Shown: one piece after another, positions 6,862 through 15,445 of the stretch
How positions within the stretch are numbered: position 1 is the stretch's first letter
How the letters are laid out: each line of letters opens with the position of its first letter
Source: Methanobacterium sp.
GTDB taxonomy: Archaea > Methanobacteriota > Methanobacteria > Methanobacteriales > Methanobacteriaceae
Assembly (NCBI GenBank): GCA_003158115.1
Contig: PMGM01000033.1
Coordinates: 1-19,570 of the forward strand
DNA length: 19,570 nucleotides
Reading direction: 5' to 3'
Notes under the pieces: generated by a model
Databases searched by the model: none
Seen by the model: the letters and a program-made list of their open reading frames with translations, nothing else
What the model was told of the DNA's origin: nothing
Made by a program: the position numbers and the translations under genes

Positions 6862-6871
6862 GAGTTAACTC
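6862..6871. promoter_or_regulatory. Palindrome upstream of thi4, possible operator
   Basis: GAGTTAACTC is a perfect 10-bp palindrome lying 15 nt upstream of the candidate thi4 TATA box. The position suits a regulator that acts by contact with, or exclusion of, TBP/TFB. No thiamin-box RNA features are present, so a protein regulator is more likely if thi4 is controlled. The site could be chance. Confidence 0.28.
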
Positions 6872-6914
6872 TTAAATGTTGGATATTATTAAAAATAATA
6901 ATTCCAATGATGTT

Positions 6915-8009
6915 TTATTTCCTTATAATTAGTCTTAAAACATCTTTATCATTTAAAACATGATCCAGTCCTATTTTTTGGCCAGGAAATTTTACAGATG
7001 TTCCCCAAACATTGGCATGTCGGAAATTTTTAACAAAATCCCTGTGCAGTTTAGCAGCAACATCACCAACAGTAGACCCCTTCCTTATGATCATTGGTTC
7101 TTCCAAATCTGCTTTTCTACCCTGTGGTTTTAAATAGAGACGTATAAGATTAAGCCTCTCAAAGATTTCATCCTTGAGTTCGTCCGTATTTATACCCTTA
7201 TCTGCTGCTATAAATATTGCTTCGGGCATTTCTGATCTAGTCTTTTCTAAGTATTCTTTACCTGCAAGATCTATTTTATTTAAAACTACCAGCATAGGTA
7301 CATAAATACAACTTGGATCCATTGAATCGATAAATCGATCAACTGTTACATCTTCTCTAATAAGCACATCAGCACTATGTATACCGTACTCATTGAGAAT
7401 TGATCGGATGGTCTTCTCATTTATCTTTGTTAGTGGAACTGTTGCTAAAAGGTGTATTCCACCCATTTTGGTTCGTTTAACTGTAACATCAGGAGGGTTT
7501 TCATTTGCTCTTATTCCAATATTTCTGAGCTCTTCAATGATTACTTTCATGTGTTGAGGATTAAAAACATCAAGAACCATGAGTATAAAATCTGCATTTC
7601 TAGCAACAGACAATATCTCTCTTCCTCTTCCTTTGCCTCTGGAAGCTCCTGTAATAATTCCTGGAATATCCAATATTTGTATTTTAGCGCCTCTGTACTC
7701 CATTACACCTGGAACTATATCCAAGGTTGTAAACTCATATGCCCCTATTTTGGAATCTGCGTTCGTGAGTTGGTTTAAAATTGTTGATTTTCCAACTGAT
7801 GGGAAACCTAAAAGTACTACAGTAGAGTCACCACTTTTTTTAACGTGGAATCCCCTTCCTTTACCTCCTGAACTGCTCCTAGTAAGTGCATCCTCCTTGA
7901 GCTTGGAGAGTTTGGCTTTTAATTTCCCTATATGATGGGAAGTAGCCTTGTTGTAGGAAGTTTTCTTAATCTCCTCTTCGATATCTCTGATTCTGTCTTC
8001 AATAGCCAT
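6915..8009 (-). CDS. DRG-family developmentally regulated GTP-binding protein
   Basis: Taken from ATG 8009 this is 364 residues, the usual DRG length. Order of parts: basic helical N-terminus with [14 protein letters not shown] (4-17), G1 motif GFPSVGKS (68-75), G3 DIPG (114-117), the DRG-specific insert after it, G4 NKID (244-247), and a C-terminal TGS domain (about 290-364). DRG proteins of the Obg superfamily bind polysomes and help stalled elongation in eukaryotes; the archaeal role is presumably translational. A longer in-frame reading back to 8096 adds 29 residues of low-complexity Lys/Tyr/Phe sequence, which I reject: it covers a TATA-like box, while GTGAG at 8014-8018 is a ribosome-binding site for 8009. 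A weak TATTATT/AATAATA hairpin (6884-6900) follows the stop. Confidence 0.93.
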   Translation of the reverse strand: MAIEDRIRDIEEEIKKTSYNKATSHHIGKLKAKLSKLKEDALTRSSSGGKGRGFHVKKSGDSTVVLLGFPSVGKSTILNQLTNADSKIGAYEFTTLDIVPGVMEYRGAKIQILDIPGIITGASRGKGRGREILSVARNADFILMVLDVFNPQHMKVIIEELRNIGIRANENPPDVTVKRTKMGGIHLLATVPLTKINEKTIRSILNEYGIHSADVLIREDVTVDRFIDSMDPSCIYVPMLVVLNKIDLAGKEYLEKTRSEMPEAIFIAADKGINTDELKDEIFERLNLIRLYLKPQGRKADLEEPMIIRKGSTVGDVAAKLHRDFVKNFRHANVWGTSVKFPGQKIGLDHVLNDKDVLRLIIRK

Positions 8010-8046
8010 AAAACTCACATAAAATAGTTTAAGATGAATATTTTTA

Positions 8047-8059
8047 GTATAAATAAAAG
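8047..8059 (-). promoter_or_regulatory. Candidate TATA box of the DRG GTPase
   Basis: The minus strand reads CTTTTATTTATAC, 38-50 nt upstream of ATG 8009. Initiation about 25 nt on leaves room for the GTGAG ribosome-binding site. The box falls inside the 29-codon upstream extension of the reading frame, which supports the shorter protein. Confidence 0.45.
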
Positions 8060-8258
8060 CATATAATAATTCAGTTTTTTTATATGATTTATCCAATTAA
8101 TTATCCGATCAAATCTCTTATTTCTTCTTAATTTGATCATTTACATGATAATTTGATTTGTTTGATTTAATCTAAATTCATGTAATTTATCTGAATATAA
8201 TTGATCAACAAATAGTAGTTTATTCCTTCCACTTAAAAAAAGTATTTAATTTATATTT

Positions 8259-8279
8259 AAAAAAAATGAATAAAAAAAA
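8259..8279 (-). terminator. Double T8 terminator of aglB
   Basis: Two A8 runs on the plus strand (8259-8266 and 8272-8279) are T8 tracts on the minus strand, 16-36 nt beyond the aglB stop. A further A7 at 8235-8241 adds a third. The rest of the 8010-8258 spacer is AT-rich, with repeated TTTGAT/TGATC words but no gene. Confidence 0.7.
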
Positions 8280-8294
8280 GAATTGAAGGTGTGT

Positions 8295-10736
8295 TTAATA
8301 TGTCACACCCCATACCATAACACCTGGCTGACCGTATAACGACTTGAAATGGGTTAAACCGGCACCGCCCTCAAAGAAGAGCTTGGTGAACATGGAATTT
8401 TCTAATTGTTGATTCATTGCTACTCCAATGTATGTACCATTTTCATTTATCAGGAGTATTGAATACTCGCTTGAATTGGATACAAGTGTTTGTGTTACTG
8501 TGTTGTTGTTTACTATTGTTAGTGTGTGTGGTTGTATCACAAGTGAACCATTTCCTGTTTCTAATTCATTGGATATCTCGTTTAAAGTTGTTGTTGTGTC
8601 GTTACTTGTTATTGCATTGGTATCTACTATTCCAGCTGATGTTCCATTGGTTCCATTTGCTTGAGCAACAACTGCGTTACTTCCAATGAGAAGTGTTTTA
8701 TTGTTTACTGTCGTGGAGTTCATCTCTGAAGCTAGATACTGGTAATTGGTTCCATTGTTGCTTGTGAAATTCCAGCTACCAAAGTAAGACCACCATCCGG
8801 CCTTTTGAACCATGTCAGAACTGGTTATTAACACGTCAGGAGTTGGGTTATCAGGATGGGTATACTGTACAATTGTTTGTGCTTGTGTTTGTGTTAAATT
8901 ATACTGGGTTGTCATGATGGTTATTGCCTGTGTTTTATTCACTCCTAGAATGTTAGTAAGTATTTCAGCACTCAATCCAGTATTATTTGTATAATTGTCC
9001 ATAGTTAAAGGAGCTTGATCTCCACTTGATGCCAACATCCTAAGTATTCCTACTGAAAGTGTTTCATTACTCGTTAAAAGTGCTTTTCCAACCCAATAGG
9101 CCCTTGGGCTGTTCTGGGATGAACCATCAAATGTAACGGGTCTGTTAGCTTCGTAGGTGAATAGGTGTCCGAAATCCCACCATGAAGTAATTACTGTATT
9201 GTTTGCTGTGTTATTTCCTATCCATTGAAGTGACGTAACCATTGAATCATCGGTCCCTGGTACAACTGTGCTCGATACTCCATACGCTAATGTAATAGGG
9301 GAAAATACTACGGCAATTACAATTATAGCCATGATTACCTTTTGATATGATATATTTGGTACGCGACCCTTTACAAAGCCGAATAGAAGGCCTACAAATA
9401 TACCTGCGGTTAATGTGATTGGTAGTGAAAAATCCTCAACAAATCTTACACCCTTGGTCATTGCATATGCCGTTACTAAAAGCCATAAAGAAAACAACAC
9501 ACAGTAAAAGACATAATTTGTTTTTTGTGGTATTGGATCTGGTTTAATAACCTTAATTTCGGTTTCAACTTCTTTTTCTTCGGCTTTTCTTCTACTACTT
9601 CTACCTCTTCTCCTAGGTTTTCTAGGTTTCTTAGGTTTTTCTTCCTTAACTTCCCTGGTTTTTAAATTCCAGAAGAGTGCAATCATTCCAAAGATTCCGA
9701 AGAAGAATGGTATGTATCCTCCAACTCCATTTATTACCTCACTTAAGGAAGGTATCTGCAGTTCAGAAACAGAAACATATACATTTGGATATGCTGTTGA
9801 CTGAACAGCTGATTGGATCTGAGTTGCGCCTATCGGCGATAGTATACCTGTAACAAGCCCACTTACCCCAATAGAAAGAGTCATTAATAATAGACTGACT
9901 ATTACGAATACTATTAACGTTAAAAGATCGGGTTTATCATTAAACCATCCTAATTTTCCCTTGAAGTAATCGGTTGGTCTGGCTGTTTTATTATTTAATA
10001 AGAGTCGGGATATGATTAAATATATTACAGCGGTAGCTAAGACCAGATAGTATATGTAATACCATCCAGACCATGCCAATGTAAATACTAACATTGCAAA
10101 TCCTGCTAAAGCCGCATAAATCGTTCGAGATTTCATAGTATTGGCCAGCATACTATAAATAAAAAACATAACGACCAAAAGAGGTACTATCATGTTAAAC
10201 TGGTCAGTATCAAAGAAACCCGCAAATGTATGTGCAAAATATGCTGGTGCAAGTCCCACCAGTAATCCTGCTGTTATTCCACCATAATCATTGGTAATTC
10301 TACGTACCAATAGATAAGCCGGTATAACTGCTAGAGATGCAATAAATGGTGCAATCCAGATAGCAACCGCATTTAGTGGCACATGTGTAAACAAATTAAC
10401 AAATTTGTACGTGAAAGCAGTGCAATAAACGATCAATGGCGTATATTCTGCACTCTGACCTGATGGGAAAGATGAATGAAGATCCCATTCTGTTCCATTT
10501 ATTATCGTATCCCCAAGATAACCATGATCAAGGTAATCTTGTGTCATTCTCAGATTGTAGTAGGAGTCCATTTCACTAAAATAGGGCAATCCGTTTTGAT
10601 CTTGATAAAAAGATTTTGCTTGGTCAGGGACACCGCCTATATTAACGGCCTCGGCCCTAATTGAAAACACTACTAGAAACAGTAAAATTATGATTATTAA
10701 TTTTCTATACTTAAACAGTAGTTCTTTTACACTCAT
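8295..10736 (-). CDS. aglB: Oligosaccharyltransferase AglB (STT3 family)
   Basis: The 813-residue membrane enzyme transfers the lipid-linked glycan to Asn of N-X-S/T sequons on exported proteins. An N-terminal multi-span part (first span about 11-28) holds the metal-site acidic motifs EMDSYY (55-60) and DTD (176-178) and the SVSE motif (322-325) of external loop 5. The soluble C-terminal domain carries WWDFGH (519-524), the archaeal form of WWDYG, which reads the sequon. A strongly basic loop (about 364-388) lies between spans on the predicted inner side. The external domain has about eighteen sequons of its own. GGGAGG precedes the ATG by 6 nt. It stands alone, with spacers of over 200 nt on both sides; no glycosyltransferases are adjacent. 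Confidence 0.95.
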   Translation of the reverse strand: MSVKELLFKYRKLIIIILLFLVVFSIRAEAVNIGGVPDQAKSFYQDQNGLPYFSEMDSYYNLRMTQDYLDHGYLGDTIINGTEWDLHSSFPSGQSAEYTPLIVYCTAFTYKFVNLFTHVPLNAVAIWIAPFIASLAVIPAYLLVRRITNDYGGITAGLLVGLAPAYFAHTFAGFFDTDQFNMIVPLLVVMFFIYSMLANTMKSRTIYAALAGFAMLVFTLAWSGWYYIYYLVLATAVIYLIISRLLLNNKTARPTDYFKGKLGWFNDKPDLLTLIVFVIVSLLLMTLSIGVSGLVTGILSPIGATQIQSAVQSTAYPNVYVSVSELQIPSLSEVINGVGGYIPFFFGIFGMIALFWNLKTREVKEEKPKKPRKPRRRGRSSRRKAEEKEVETEIKVIKPDPIPQKTNYVFYCVLFSLWLLVTAYAMTKGVRFVEDFSLPITLTAGIFVGLLFGFVKGRVPNISYQKVIMAIIVIAVVFSPITLAYGVSSTVVPGTDDSMVTSLQWIGNNTANNTVITSWWDFGHLFTYEANRPVTFDGSSQNSPRAYWVGKALLTSNETLSVGILRMLASSGDQAPLTMDNYTNNTGLSAEILTNILGVNKTQAITIMTTQYNLTQTQAQTIVQYTHPDNPTPDVLITSSDMVQKAGWWSYFGSWNFTSNNGTNYQYLASEMNSTTVNNKTLLIGSNAVVAQANGTNGTSAGIVDTNAITSNDTTTTLNEISNELETGNGSLVIQPHTLTIVNNNTVTQTLVSNSSEYSILLINENGTYIGVAMNQQLENSMFTKLFFEGGAGLTHFKSLYGQPGVMVWGVTY

Positions 10737-10941
10737 ATTAACCTCCCATTATTCCATGATTTTTAATTATCGGTATGATCCAATGATTTGTATACTATAT
10801 CCTATTATATTTATTGATTTTTAGAAGTTTATTGTGATCACTAGTATGAATCTTATTTAAGAAATTAATCTTTAAGTTGTTATATTAAACTTTAAGTATG
10901 ATAATAATTTAAATGTTGAAAGTTATGAGGTTTATTTGTTT

Positions 10942-10950
10942 AAAAAAAAA
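10942..10950 (-). terminator. T9 terminator of topA
   Basis: A9 on the plus strand is T9 on the minus strand, 8 nt beyond the topA stop. The wording around it (TTTAAAAAAAAATGAATAA on the plus strand) is nearly the same as after aglB. The rest of the spacer up to 10736 is AT-rich, with a possible aglB TATA element (AATAAATATAATAGG on the minus strand) about 75 nt from its ATG. Confidence 0.65.
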
Positions 10951-10957
10951 TGAATAA

Positions 10958-13306
10958 TTAAGTCGTTTGGGACTTCTTAACTACAGATCGTCTAGTGGTT
11001 GTCTTCTTTGAAGGTATTTTATTAGCTGATTTTTTAGTGACACGTTTAGCTTTAGCTTTTTTAGTAGTTGCTTTTGTCTTTTTAACAGCGGTCTTACCTG
11101 TAGTCTTCTTGGCAGCAGCTTTCTTAGCAGGTTTTTTAGTAGTTTTTGTTTGGGTTTTATTTTCACTCTCATTTTCTTCAAGAGATTTGGTAAACCTACA
11201 CTTTGGGAATCCACTGCAACCTATAAACTCACCATATCGGCCTGATCTTTTGATAAGGTCACTTTCACATTCCGGACAAGTGCCTACAATTTCATTTGTA
11301 GGTTCGATACCATCTTTGCCACATTTCGGATCCAAACATGCCCTCTGCCTTGGTTTTCCAAATGATATTAAAGGAAGTCCACATTCTTCACATGTAGTTT
11401 TAAGAACAGTGGCTCCCATAGGCATGGAATAAGTGGATTTACATTCAGGATATCCTGAACATCCCACAAATGTACTTCCACGGGGTCTATCAATTAAAAT
11501 AAGGTTTTGACCACACTTACATTTTCCAACTACTCTACTTTCACGATATGATTTATAAAGCTCTTCACCTACTTTAAGCTTGTTATTTTCAATATCATCA
11601 AGAATGGAAGTTAATTCAACTTTGGCCCTTTCAATAATCAATTCTTTATCTTCATTACCTTCTAATATTTCCCGGAGTTCTGTTTCAAATTCCCTTGTAA
11701 GCTCTTCACTGGTAATCTTGTTTGAATATTTTTTCAAAGTATCGATAAGGTGTTCACCAAGCTCATTTACTTTTATCTTTTTACCTTCAACAAATTTTCG
11801 GGTATAGAGTATGGATATAATATTAGCCCTAGTTGATTTCGTTCCTAATCCTCGTTTCTCAAGTTCTCTGATGAGTGATGCTTGGTTATATCTTGCTGGA
11901 GGTTTGGTTTCCTTTTCTTCGCTTCTAACATCTTTAACAGCTAGTGTTTCTCCTTCTTTTATTGATGGAAATACATCGATATCGGGTTTTCTAAATGGGG
12001 TCAGATCCATCCAGCCCATTTTTGCCATTCTCTTTCTGGAAAAATTAAAATCTTGATTTCCAATTTTCAAGTTGGTTTTCATGGATTCTAAAATTCCATT
12101 TTCACCAAAGACTGAGATAAACCTGTATGTTATTAATTCGTATAGTTTACGATAGTCTGTTGATAATTCCTTAGGAAGAACTCCTGTAGGATGTATTGCA
12201 GGGTGAGCTTCATCTGTCTTTTTCCCCTCGTTAGGTTTATAAGGTTTTTTAAGCTTTGCAACTTGATATTTAAACGAAGCATTATAACTAAGTTTTTTAA
12301 GTATTTTATCGACACCTATACTCTTTGGAAGTTTCTGGGATGAAGTACGTGGATAAGATGTGAAACCTTCTGTATAAAGGTTTTGTGCTATCTGTTGTGT
12401 TTTTTTAGGGCTGAATCCAAATACTCCATATGCCTCAGATTGTAAAGAACCAAGATCGAATGGTACTGGCGGAGTTTTAACAGTTTCTTTTATATCAATA
12501 CTGTCAATCAATGCATCTTTACCTTCACAGTCTGCAAATATGTCATCAGCAACAGTTTTATCAAATATTTTACCTGCTTTATGATCTGCAGTGATACCTT
12601 CCTCAATGCCTGGTACTTCAAGATCTGCCTTTATCATCCAGTAAGGTTCGGGTATGAATTTTTGAATTTCCTTCTCCCTTTCAACAAGTATTGCTAGAGT
12701 TGGTGTTTGCACACGACCAGCTGAAAGTTGTATGTAACGTTTAGTTGCCTGCATCACAGAATCGGTTAGGGACTTTGATATGTTTACACCGAATAAAAAA
12801 TCAAGAACATGCCTTGCAATACCACTATCAACTTGGTTGAAATCTATATTCAATGGAGATTCATACGCTGCAGTTATATCTTCATCTGTCAGAGTGGAAA
12901 ATTTCATCCTTACAGCATTATCAAAGCTGTTATCACCACAGGCGTACTTCATTGCATTGTACCCTATCAGAGTACCTTCTATATCGTAATCACAAGCATG
13001 TACAAATCTATCTGCTTTTTTAGAGAACTTTTTTATTGCATCAACATAATCTTTAACATATTTCTTCTGTTTGTCCTTCTCATATAGTGGAACCCATTCA
13101 ACATCAAACAACCTGCCCTGTTTTTTATTTTTAGGTGCAAGTGAATATAAATGACCTACCGCAGAAAGAACAGTAGTTTTATTACCATTCTCCTCAAACT
13201 CGTAGTATGAAACTTTTTTATATTTCTTTTTAACTGAATTTTTCGAAAGAGCCGAAGCTATCTTTTCAGATGCCTTTGGTTTCTCGCATATTATGACTTC
13301 ATGCAT
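10958..13306 (-). CDS. topA: DNA topoisomerase I (type IA)
   Basis: This 782-residue type IA enzyme relaxes negative supercoils through a 5'-phosphotyrosine link. The Toprim domain opens the protein, with Glu8 ([13 protein letters not shown]) and DYDIEG (106-111). The active-site Tyr318 lies in [11 protein letters not shown] (313-323), with HPAIHPTG (368-375) after it. Three C4 zinc ribbons follow: Cys596/598/616/622, Cys639/642/657/662 and Cys677/680/697/703. From about 711 to 782 there is a Lys/Thr/Ala-rich, histone H1-like tail, probably disordered and DNA-binding. A GAGTGA site precedes ATG 13306. It is divergent from the phosphodiesterase across a 478-nt spacer. No reverse gyrase helicase module is present, as expected in a mesophile. 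Confidence 0.95.
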   Translation of the reverse strand: MHEVIICEKPKASEKIASALSKNSVKKKYKKVSYYEFEENGNKTTVLSAVGHLYSLAPKNKKQGRLFDVEWVPLYEKDKQKKYVKDYVDAIKKFSKKADRFVHACDYDIEGTLIGYNAMKYACGDNSFDNAVRMKFSTLTDEDITAAYESPLNIDFNQVDSGIARHVLDFLFGVNISKSLTDSVMQATKRYIQLSAGRVQTPTLAILVEREKEIQKFIPEPYWMIKADLEVPGIEEGITADHKAGKIFDKTVADDIFADCEGKDALIDSIDIKETVKTPPVPFDLGSLQSEAYGVFGFSPKKTQQIAQNLYTEGFTSYPRTSSQKLPKSIGVDKILKKLSYNASFKYQVAKLKKPYKPNEGKKTDEAHPAIHPTGVLPKELSTDYRKLYELITYRFISVFGENGILESMKTNLKIGNQDFNFSRKRMAKMGWMDLTPFRKPDIDVFPSIKEGETLAVKDVRSEEKETKPPARYNQASLIRELEKRGLGTKSTRANIISILYTRKFVEGKKIKVNELGEHLIDTLKKYSNKITSEELTREFETELREILEGNEDKELIIERAKVELTSILDDIENNKLKVGEELYKSYRESRVVGKCKCGQNLILIDRPRGSTFVGCSGYPECKSTYSMPMGATVLKTTCEECGLPLISFGKPRQRACLDPKCGKDGIEPTNEIVGTCPECESDLIKRSGRYGEFIGCSGFPKCRFTKSLEENESENKTQTKTTKKPAKKAAAKKTTGKTAVKKTKATTKKAKAKRVTKKSANKIPSKKTTTRRSVVKKSQTT

Positions 13307-13415
13307 TTATATCACTCGTACAGCTGTTAAAAAAATTTATGAAATATTTTAAATTAATGACCCCATTATCATACTAAATATTTTATTTAAACATTTACCA
13401 TCTTTATAATGTAGA

Positions 13416-13431
13416 CTTTTATATTTAAAAG
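13416..13431. promoter_or_regulatory. Bidirectional TATA-like palindrome
   Basis: CTTTTATATTTAAAAG has 6-bp perfect arms (CTTTTA/TAAAAG) and reads as a TATA box on both strands. On the minus strand it could drive topA with a leader of about 85 nt. On the plus strand it would start near 13446, just before the hairpin with T6. Confidence 0.35.
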
Positions 13432-13471
13432 CATGGACATATATATAATATTCTTGGTTAACTTAGTTTGA

Positions 13472-13504
13472 ATTATATCAATCTGGTTTGATAAATAATT
13501 TTTT
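13472..13504 (+). terminator. Terminator-like hairpin in the topA spacer
   Basis: ATTAT-ATCAA (13472-13481) pairs with TTGAT (13488-13492) and ATAAT (13495-13499), giving two 5-bp helices with a 2-nt bulge and a 6-nt loop, and T6 at 13499-13504. No annotated gene reads into it on the plus strand, so it either ends a short unannotated transcript or is chance. Being almost all A-T, the stem is weak. Confidence 0.25.
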
Positions 13505-13784
13505 ACCAATCCAAACATAACTTATTATAGAATTTTTAAAGAAACAGTTACTTTAAATTTTAAAGATATTATGATCCCCCCTAAAAAATCTTGTTAACTG
13601 CTTTTGAATTTATAGAATAGGATTCTATTGTTGATAAACAACCCAACAAACTAACATCCATGAGTTATTTTAAAGTTATATTAGAAATATAATAATTGTT
13701 GTATAACTAAAAAATATAGAATTATTTAATAATTTAAATTAAAATTTGATTAGATCGATAAGATAAACATTAAGGAGATTTTAT

Positions 13785-14309
13785 ATGTTAATAGGTGTAA
13801 TATCAGATACCCATATACCTGAGAGAGCGTTGAAAATTCCTGAACCAGTTTTTAAAGCTTTTGAAGATGTTGAAGTGATTTTCCACGCAGGTGATCTGGT
13901 TTCAATAGATATACTTCACGAACTTGAAAATTTAGCACCAACACTATGCGTTCAAGGCAATGTGGACAGAATGTGTGGTTTAAAACTTCCAAAACAGGAA
14001 ACTGTTACTATTGAAGGAATCAAAATAGGTATTGACCATGGTGAAGTTTACCCTCGAGGAGATACTCTACAACTTAAATATATTGGAATGGAAATGGGCG
14101 TAGATGTTCTTATAACAGGACATACTCATGCTTCATTTATAAAAGAAGTAGGTAATATTTTACTTTTGAATCCCGGAAGTCCGACAGTCCCAAGAATGTC
14201 TGATCCATCAGTTATGGTCCTGGAAATTAAGGATAAGAAGTTGGATGCAAGGATAATCAAGATAGAAGAATCAAAGTGTAAATCACTAAATTTTAAGGGA
14301 CGTGAATAG
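13785..14309 (+). CDS. YfcE/MJ0936-type metallophosphoesterase
   Basis: This 174-residue protein has all the calcineurin-like metal ligands in order: Asp8 and His10 (SDTH), Asp37 (HAGD), Asn59 (QGNVD), His85 (DHG) and His113/His115 (GHTH), then the closing NPGSPTVPR (129-137). Family members hydrolyse phosphodiesters, such as bis-pNPP or cyclic nucleotide phosphates, in vitro with Mn or Ni; physiological substrates are mostly unknown. AAGGAG (13772-13777) lies 7 nt before the ATG. Its last codons overlap the upstream in-frame GTG of rlmE, and the true rlmE ATG is 1 nt after its stop, so the two are co-transcribed. Confidence 0.9.
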   Translation: MLIGVISDTHIPERALKIPEPVFKAFEDVEVIFHAGDLVSIDILHELENLAPTLCVQGNVDRMCGLKLPKQETVTIEGIKIGIDHGEVYPRGDTLQLKYIGMEMGVDVLITGHTHASFIKEVGNILLLNPGSPTVPRMSDPSVMVLEIKDKKLDARIIKIEESKCKSLNFKGRE

Positions 14310-14310
14310 A

Positions 14311-14925
14311 ATGGGAAAAAATTACAATGCTGAAAGAAAGAATGAACATTATTACAAGATGGCCAAAAAAGAACAGTACAGATCTAGGGCATCTTACAAA
14401 CTTTTACAGATTAACAAACGTTTTAAGGTAATTAAACCCCATGATAAAGTAGTAGATTTAGGAGCTGCCCCTGGAGGATGGTCTCAAGTAGCCATTGCAG
14501 CTGTTGGAGAGGAAGGTCTGGTTATTGGTGTGGATCTTGAGTGGATAAGACCTTTTGATGAAGATAATTATTTAACAGTCCGTGGAGACTTCACAGATGA
14601 AGAAATACTAACAAAAACAAAATCATTTCTTAATGGAATGGCTCAAGTAGTTGTATGCGACGCATCTCCAAAGCTATCGGGAATTAAAGATATAGACAAT
14701 TTCAGATCTGCAGATCTTGCAGATAATGCCCTAAAAGTATGCGACCATCTTTTAATGCATAGCGGGAACTTTGTTATGAAGGCATTTCAGGGAGCAGAAT
14801 TTGATAATATTGTAAAAAATATTAAAAAACGATTTAAAATAGTCAAAACAACCAAACCGCCTTCGTCAAAGAAGGGAAGTGTTGAGATGTATGTAGTTGG
14901 TAAGGGATTTAAAAGAATGTTTTGA
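14311..14925 (+). CDS. rlmE: 23S rRNA 2'-O-ribose methyltransferase (RlmE/FtsJ family)
   Basis: The 204-residue protein has the RrmJ/FtsJ SAM motif VVDLGAAPGGWSQVA (47-61) and the full K-D-K-E catalytic set: Lys30 (RASYKLL), Asp117 (VVCDASP), Lys157 (NFVMKAFQG) and Glu192 (KGSVEMYVV). The substrate expected from the family is a 2'-OH in the 23S A-loop. I chose ATG 14311 over GTG 14302 because AAGGGA (14295-14300) lies 10 nt before the ATG but only 1 nt before the GTG, and MGKNYNAERK is the family-like start. It forms a two-gene unit with the phosphodiesterase and faces the membrane-protein gene across a shared terminator. Confidence 0.92.
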   Translation: MGKNYNAERKNEHYYKMAKKEQYRSRASYKLLQINKRFKVIKPHDKVVDLGAAPGGWSQVAIAAVGEEGLVIGVDLEWIRPFDEDNYLTVRGDFTDEEILTKTKSFLNGMAQVVVCDASPKLSGIKDIDNFRSADLADNALKVCDHLLMHSGNFVMKAFQGAEFDNIVKNIKKRFKIVKTTKPPSSKKGSVEMYVVGKGFKRMF

Positions 14926-14928
14926 TCC

Positions 14929-14986
14929 ATCGATAATATAGTTGGATTATAATTTTTAAAAAAAAATTTTTAATTATAATATCGAT
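14929..14986. terminator. Bidirectional terminator between convergent genes
   Basis: The spacer holds T5 (14953-14957), A9 (14958-14966) and T5 (14967-14971), so both strands present oligo-T tracts, one for rlmE and one for the gene at 15011-15445. ATCGAT ends at 14929 and 14986 frame it, and AT-rich arms (ATCGATAATATA against ATTATAATATCGAT) can pair imperfectly. Confidence 0.6.
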
Positions 14987-15010
14987 TTGATTAAAAGAAA
15001 TTAAAAAATG

Positions 15011-15445
15011 TTAAATCAGTGAAGTAACATTGTTTAGACTTTTTTGTGTAATAAGTAACTGTGCTTGAGCTGCATTTATTCTAGCTGTAACTTCACTCTG
15101 TGATTGACCAGTTGATAATGCGCTGCCCACATTAGCTAATGTAGTATTGGTATTTTCAAGTTGAAGTTGAGCATTTGAATATGCTGATTTTAAATTGGTA
15201 TTTTTAGAGGTATATACACTTGTTCCAATATCTTGATATTGGTTTTCTAATGCGTCATATTCAGTTGTTAAAGTATTATACTGATCATAGCTGGCTCCGC
15301 TTCCAACATCAGTTGAAACACTTTGTGTAACTGCAGCTATACCTATATAGGCAATTACCAGAATAGCTATAATAATAAAGAGGATACCCAGTACAGATAT
15401 ACTCATAGAGGTTAATTTAAATAAGTTTAATCTTGATTTTTTCAT
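15011..15445 (-). CDS. Single-pass membrane protein with external coiled coil, unknown function
   Basis: I do not recognise the family. The 144-residue product starts with basic MKKSRLNLFK, has one long hydrophobic segment (about 13-38, rich in Ile/Ala/Val), and then a Ser/Thr/Asn/Gln-rich, Cys-free region with heptad-like helices (about 55-105 and 115-140). By the positive-inside rule the C-terminal part faces outward. There it carries N-T-T and N-V-T sequons that AglB could glycosylate. GGTGA stands 4 nt before ATG 15445. It stands alone, convergent with rlmE and divergent from mcm. No signal-peptidase or class III site is evident. It may be a surface or envelope-organising protein; that is a guess. 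Confidence 0.75.
   Translation of the reverse strand: MKKSRLNLFKLTSMSISVLGILFIIIAILVIAYIGIAAVTQSVSTDVGSGASYDQYNTLTTEYDALENQYQDIGTSVYTSKNTNLKSAYSNAQLQLENTNTTLANVGSALSTGQSQSEVTARINAAQAQLLITQKSLNNVTSLI

Larger units (their letters stand above)
13307..13784. other. 478-nt divergent spacer between topA and the phosphodiesterase gene
   Basis: Very AT-rich. Visible elements are a two-way TATA-like palindrome (13416-13431), a plus-strand hairpin with T6 (13472-13504), a perfect 15-nt palindrome CTTTAAATTTTAAAG (13551-13565) and an isolated C6 (13575-13580). The longest reading frames are under 20 codons and lack ribosome-binding sites. No tRNA fold or recognisable replication-origin repeat is seen. 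It presumably holds promoters for both flanking genes and possibly a small RNA. Confidence 0.6.

Noticed and set aside
6808..6914. Thiamin pyrophosphate riboswitch before thi4
   Set aside because: The leader after the candidate TATA box is too short, and the conserved CUGAGA-type motifs are absent.
10995..11432. Plus-strand 145-codon frame that looks like a hydrophobic membrane protein
   Set aside because: It is the antisense of the Lys-rich TopA tail: complemented Lys codons read as Phe, Leu and Val. It has no ribosome-binding site, and the TopA frame is well supported.
13307..13784. Replication origin in the topA spacer near mcm
   Set aside because: No cdc6/orc1 gene is in the window and no repeated origin-recognition boxes are seen. 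AT-richness alone is not enough.
14302..14310. GTG start for rlmE giving three more residues
   Set aside because: The AAGGGA site is only 1 nt from this GTG but 10 nt from ATG 14311, and the ATG gives the expected family N-terminus.
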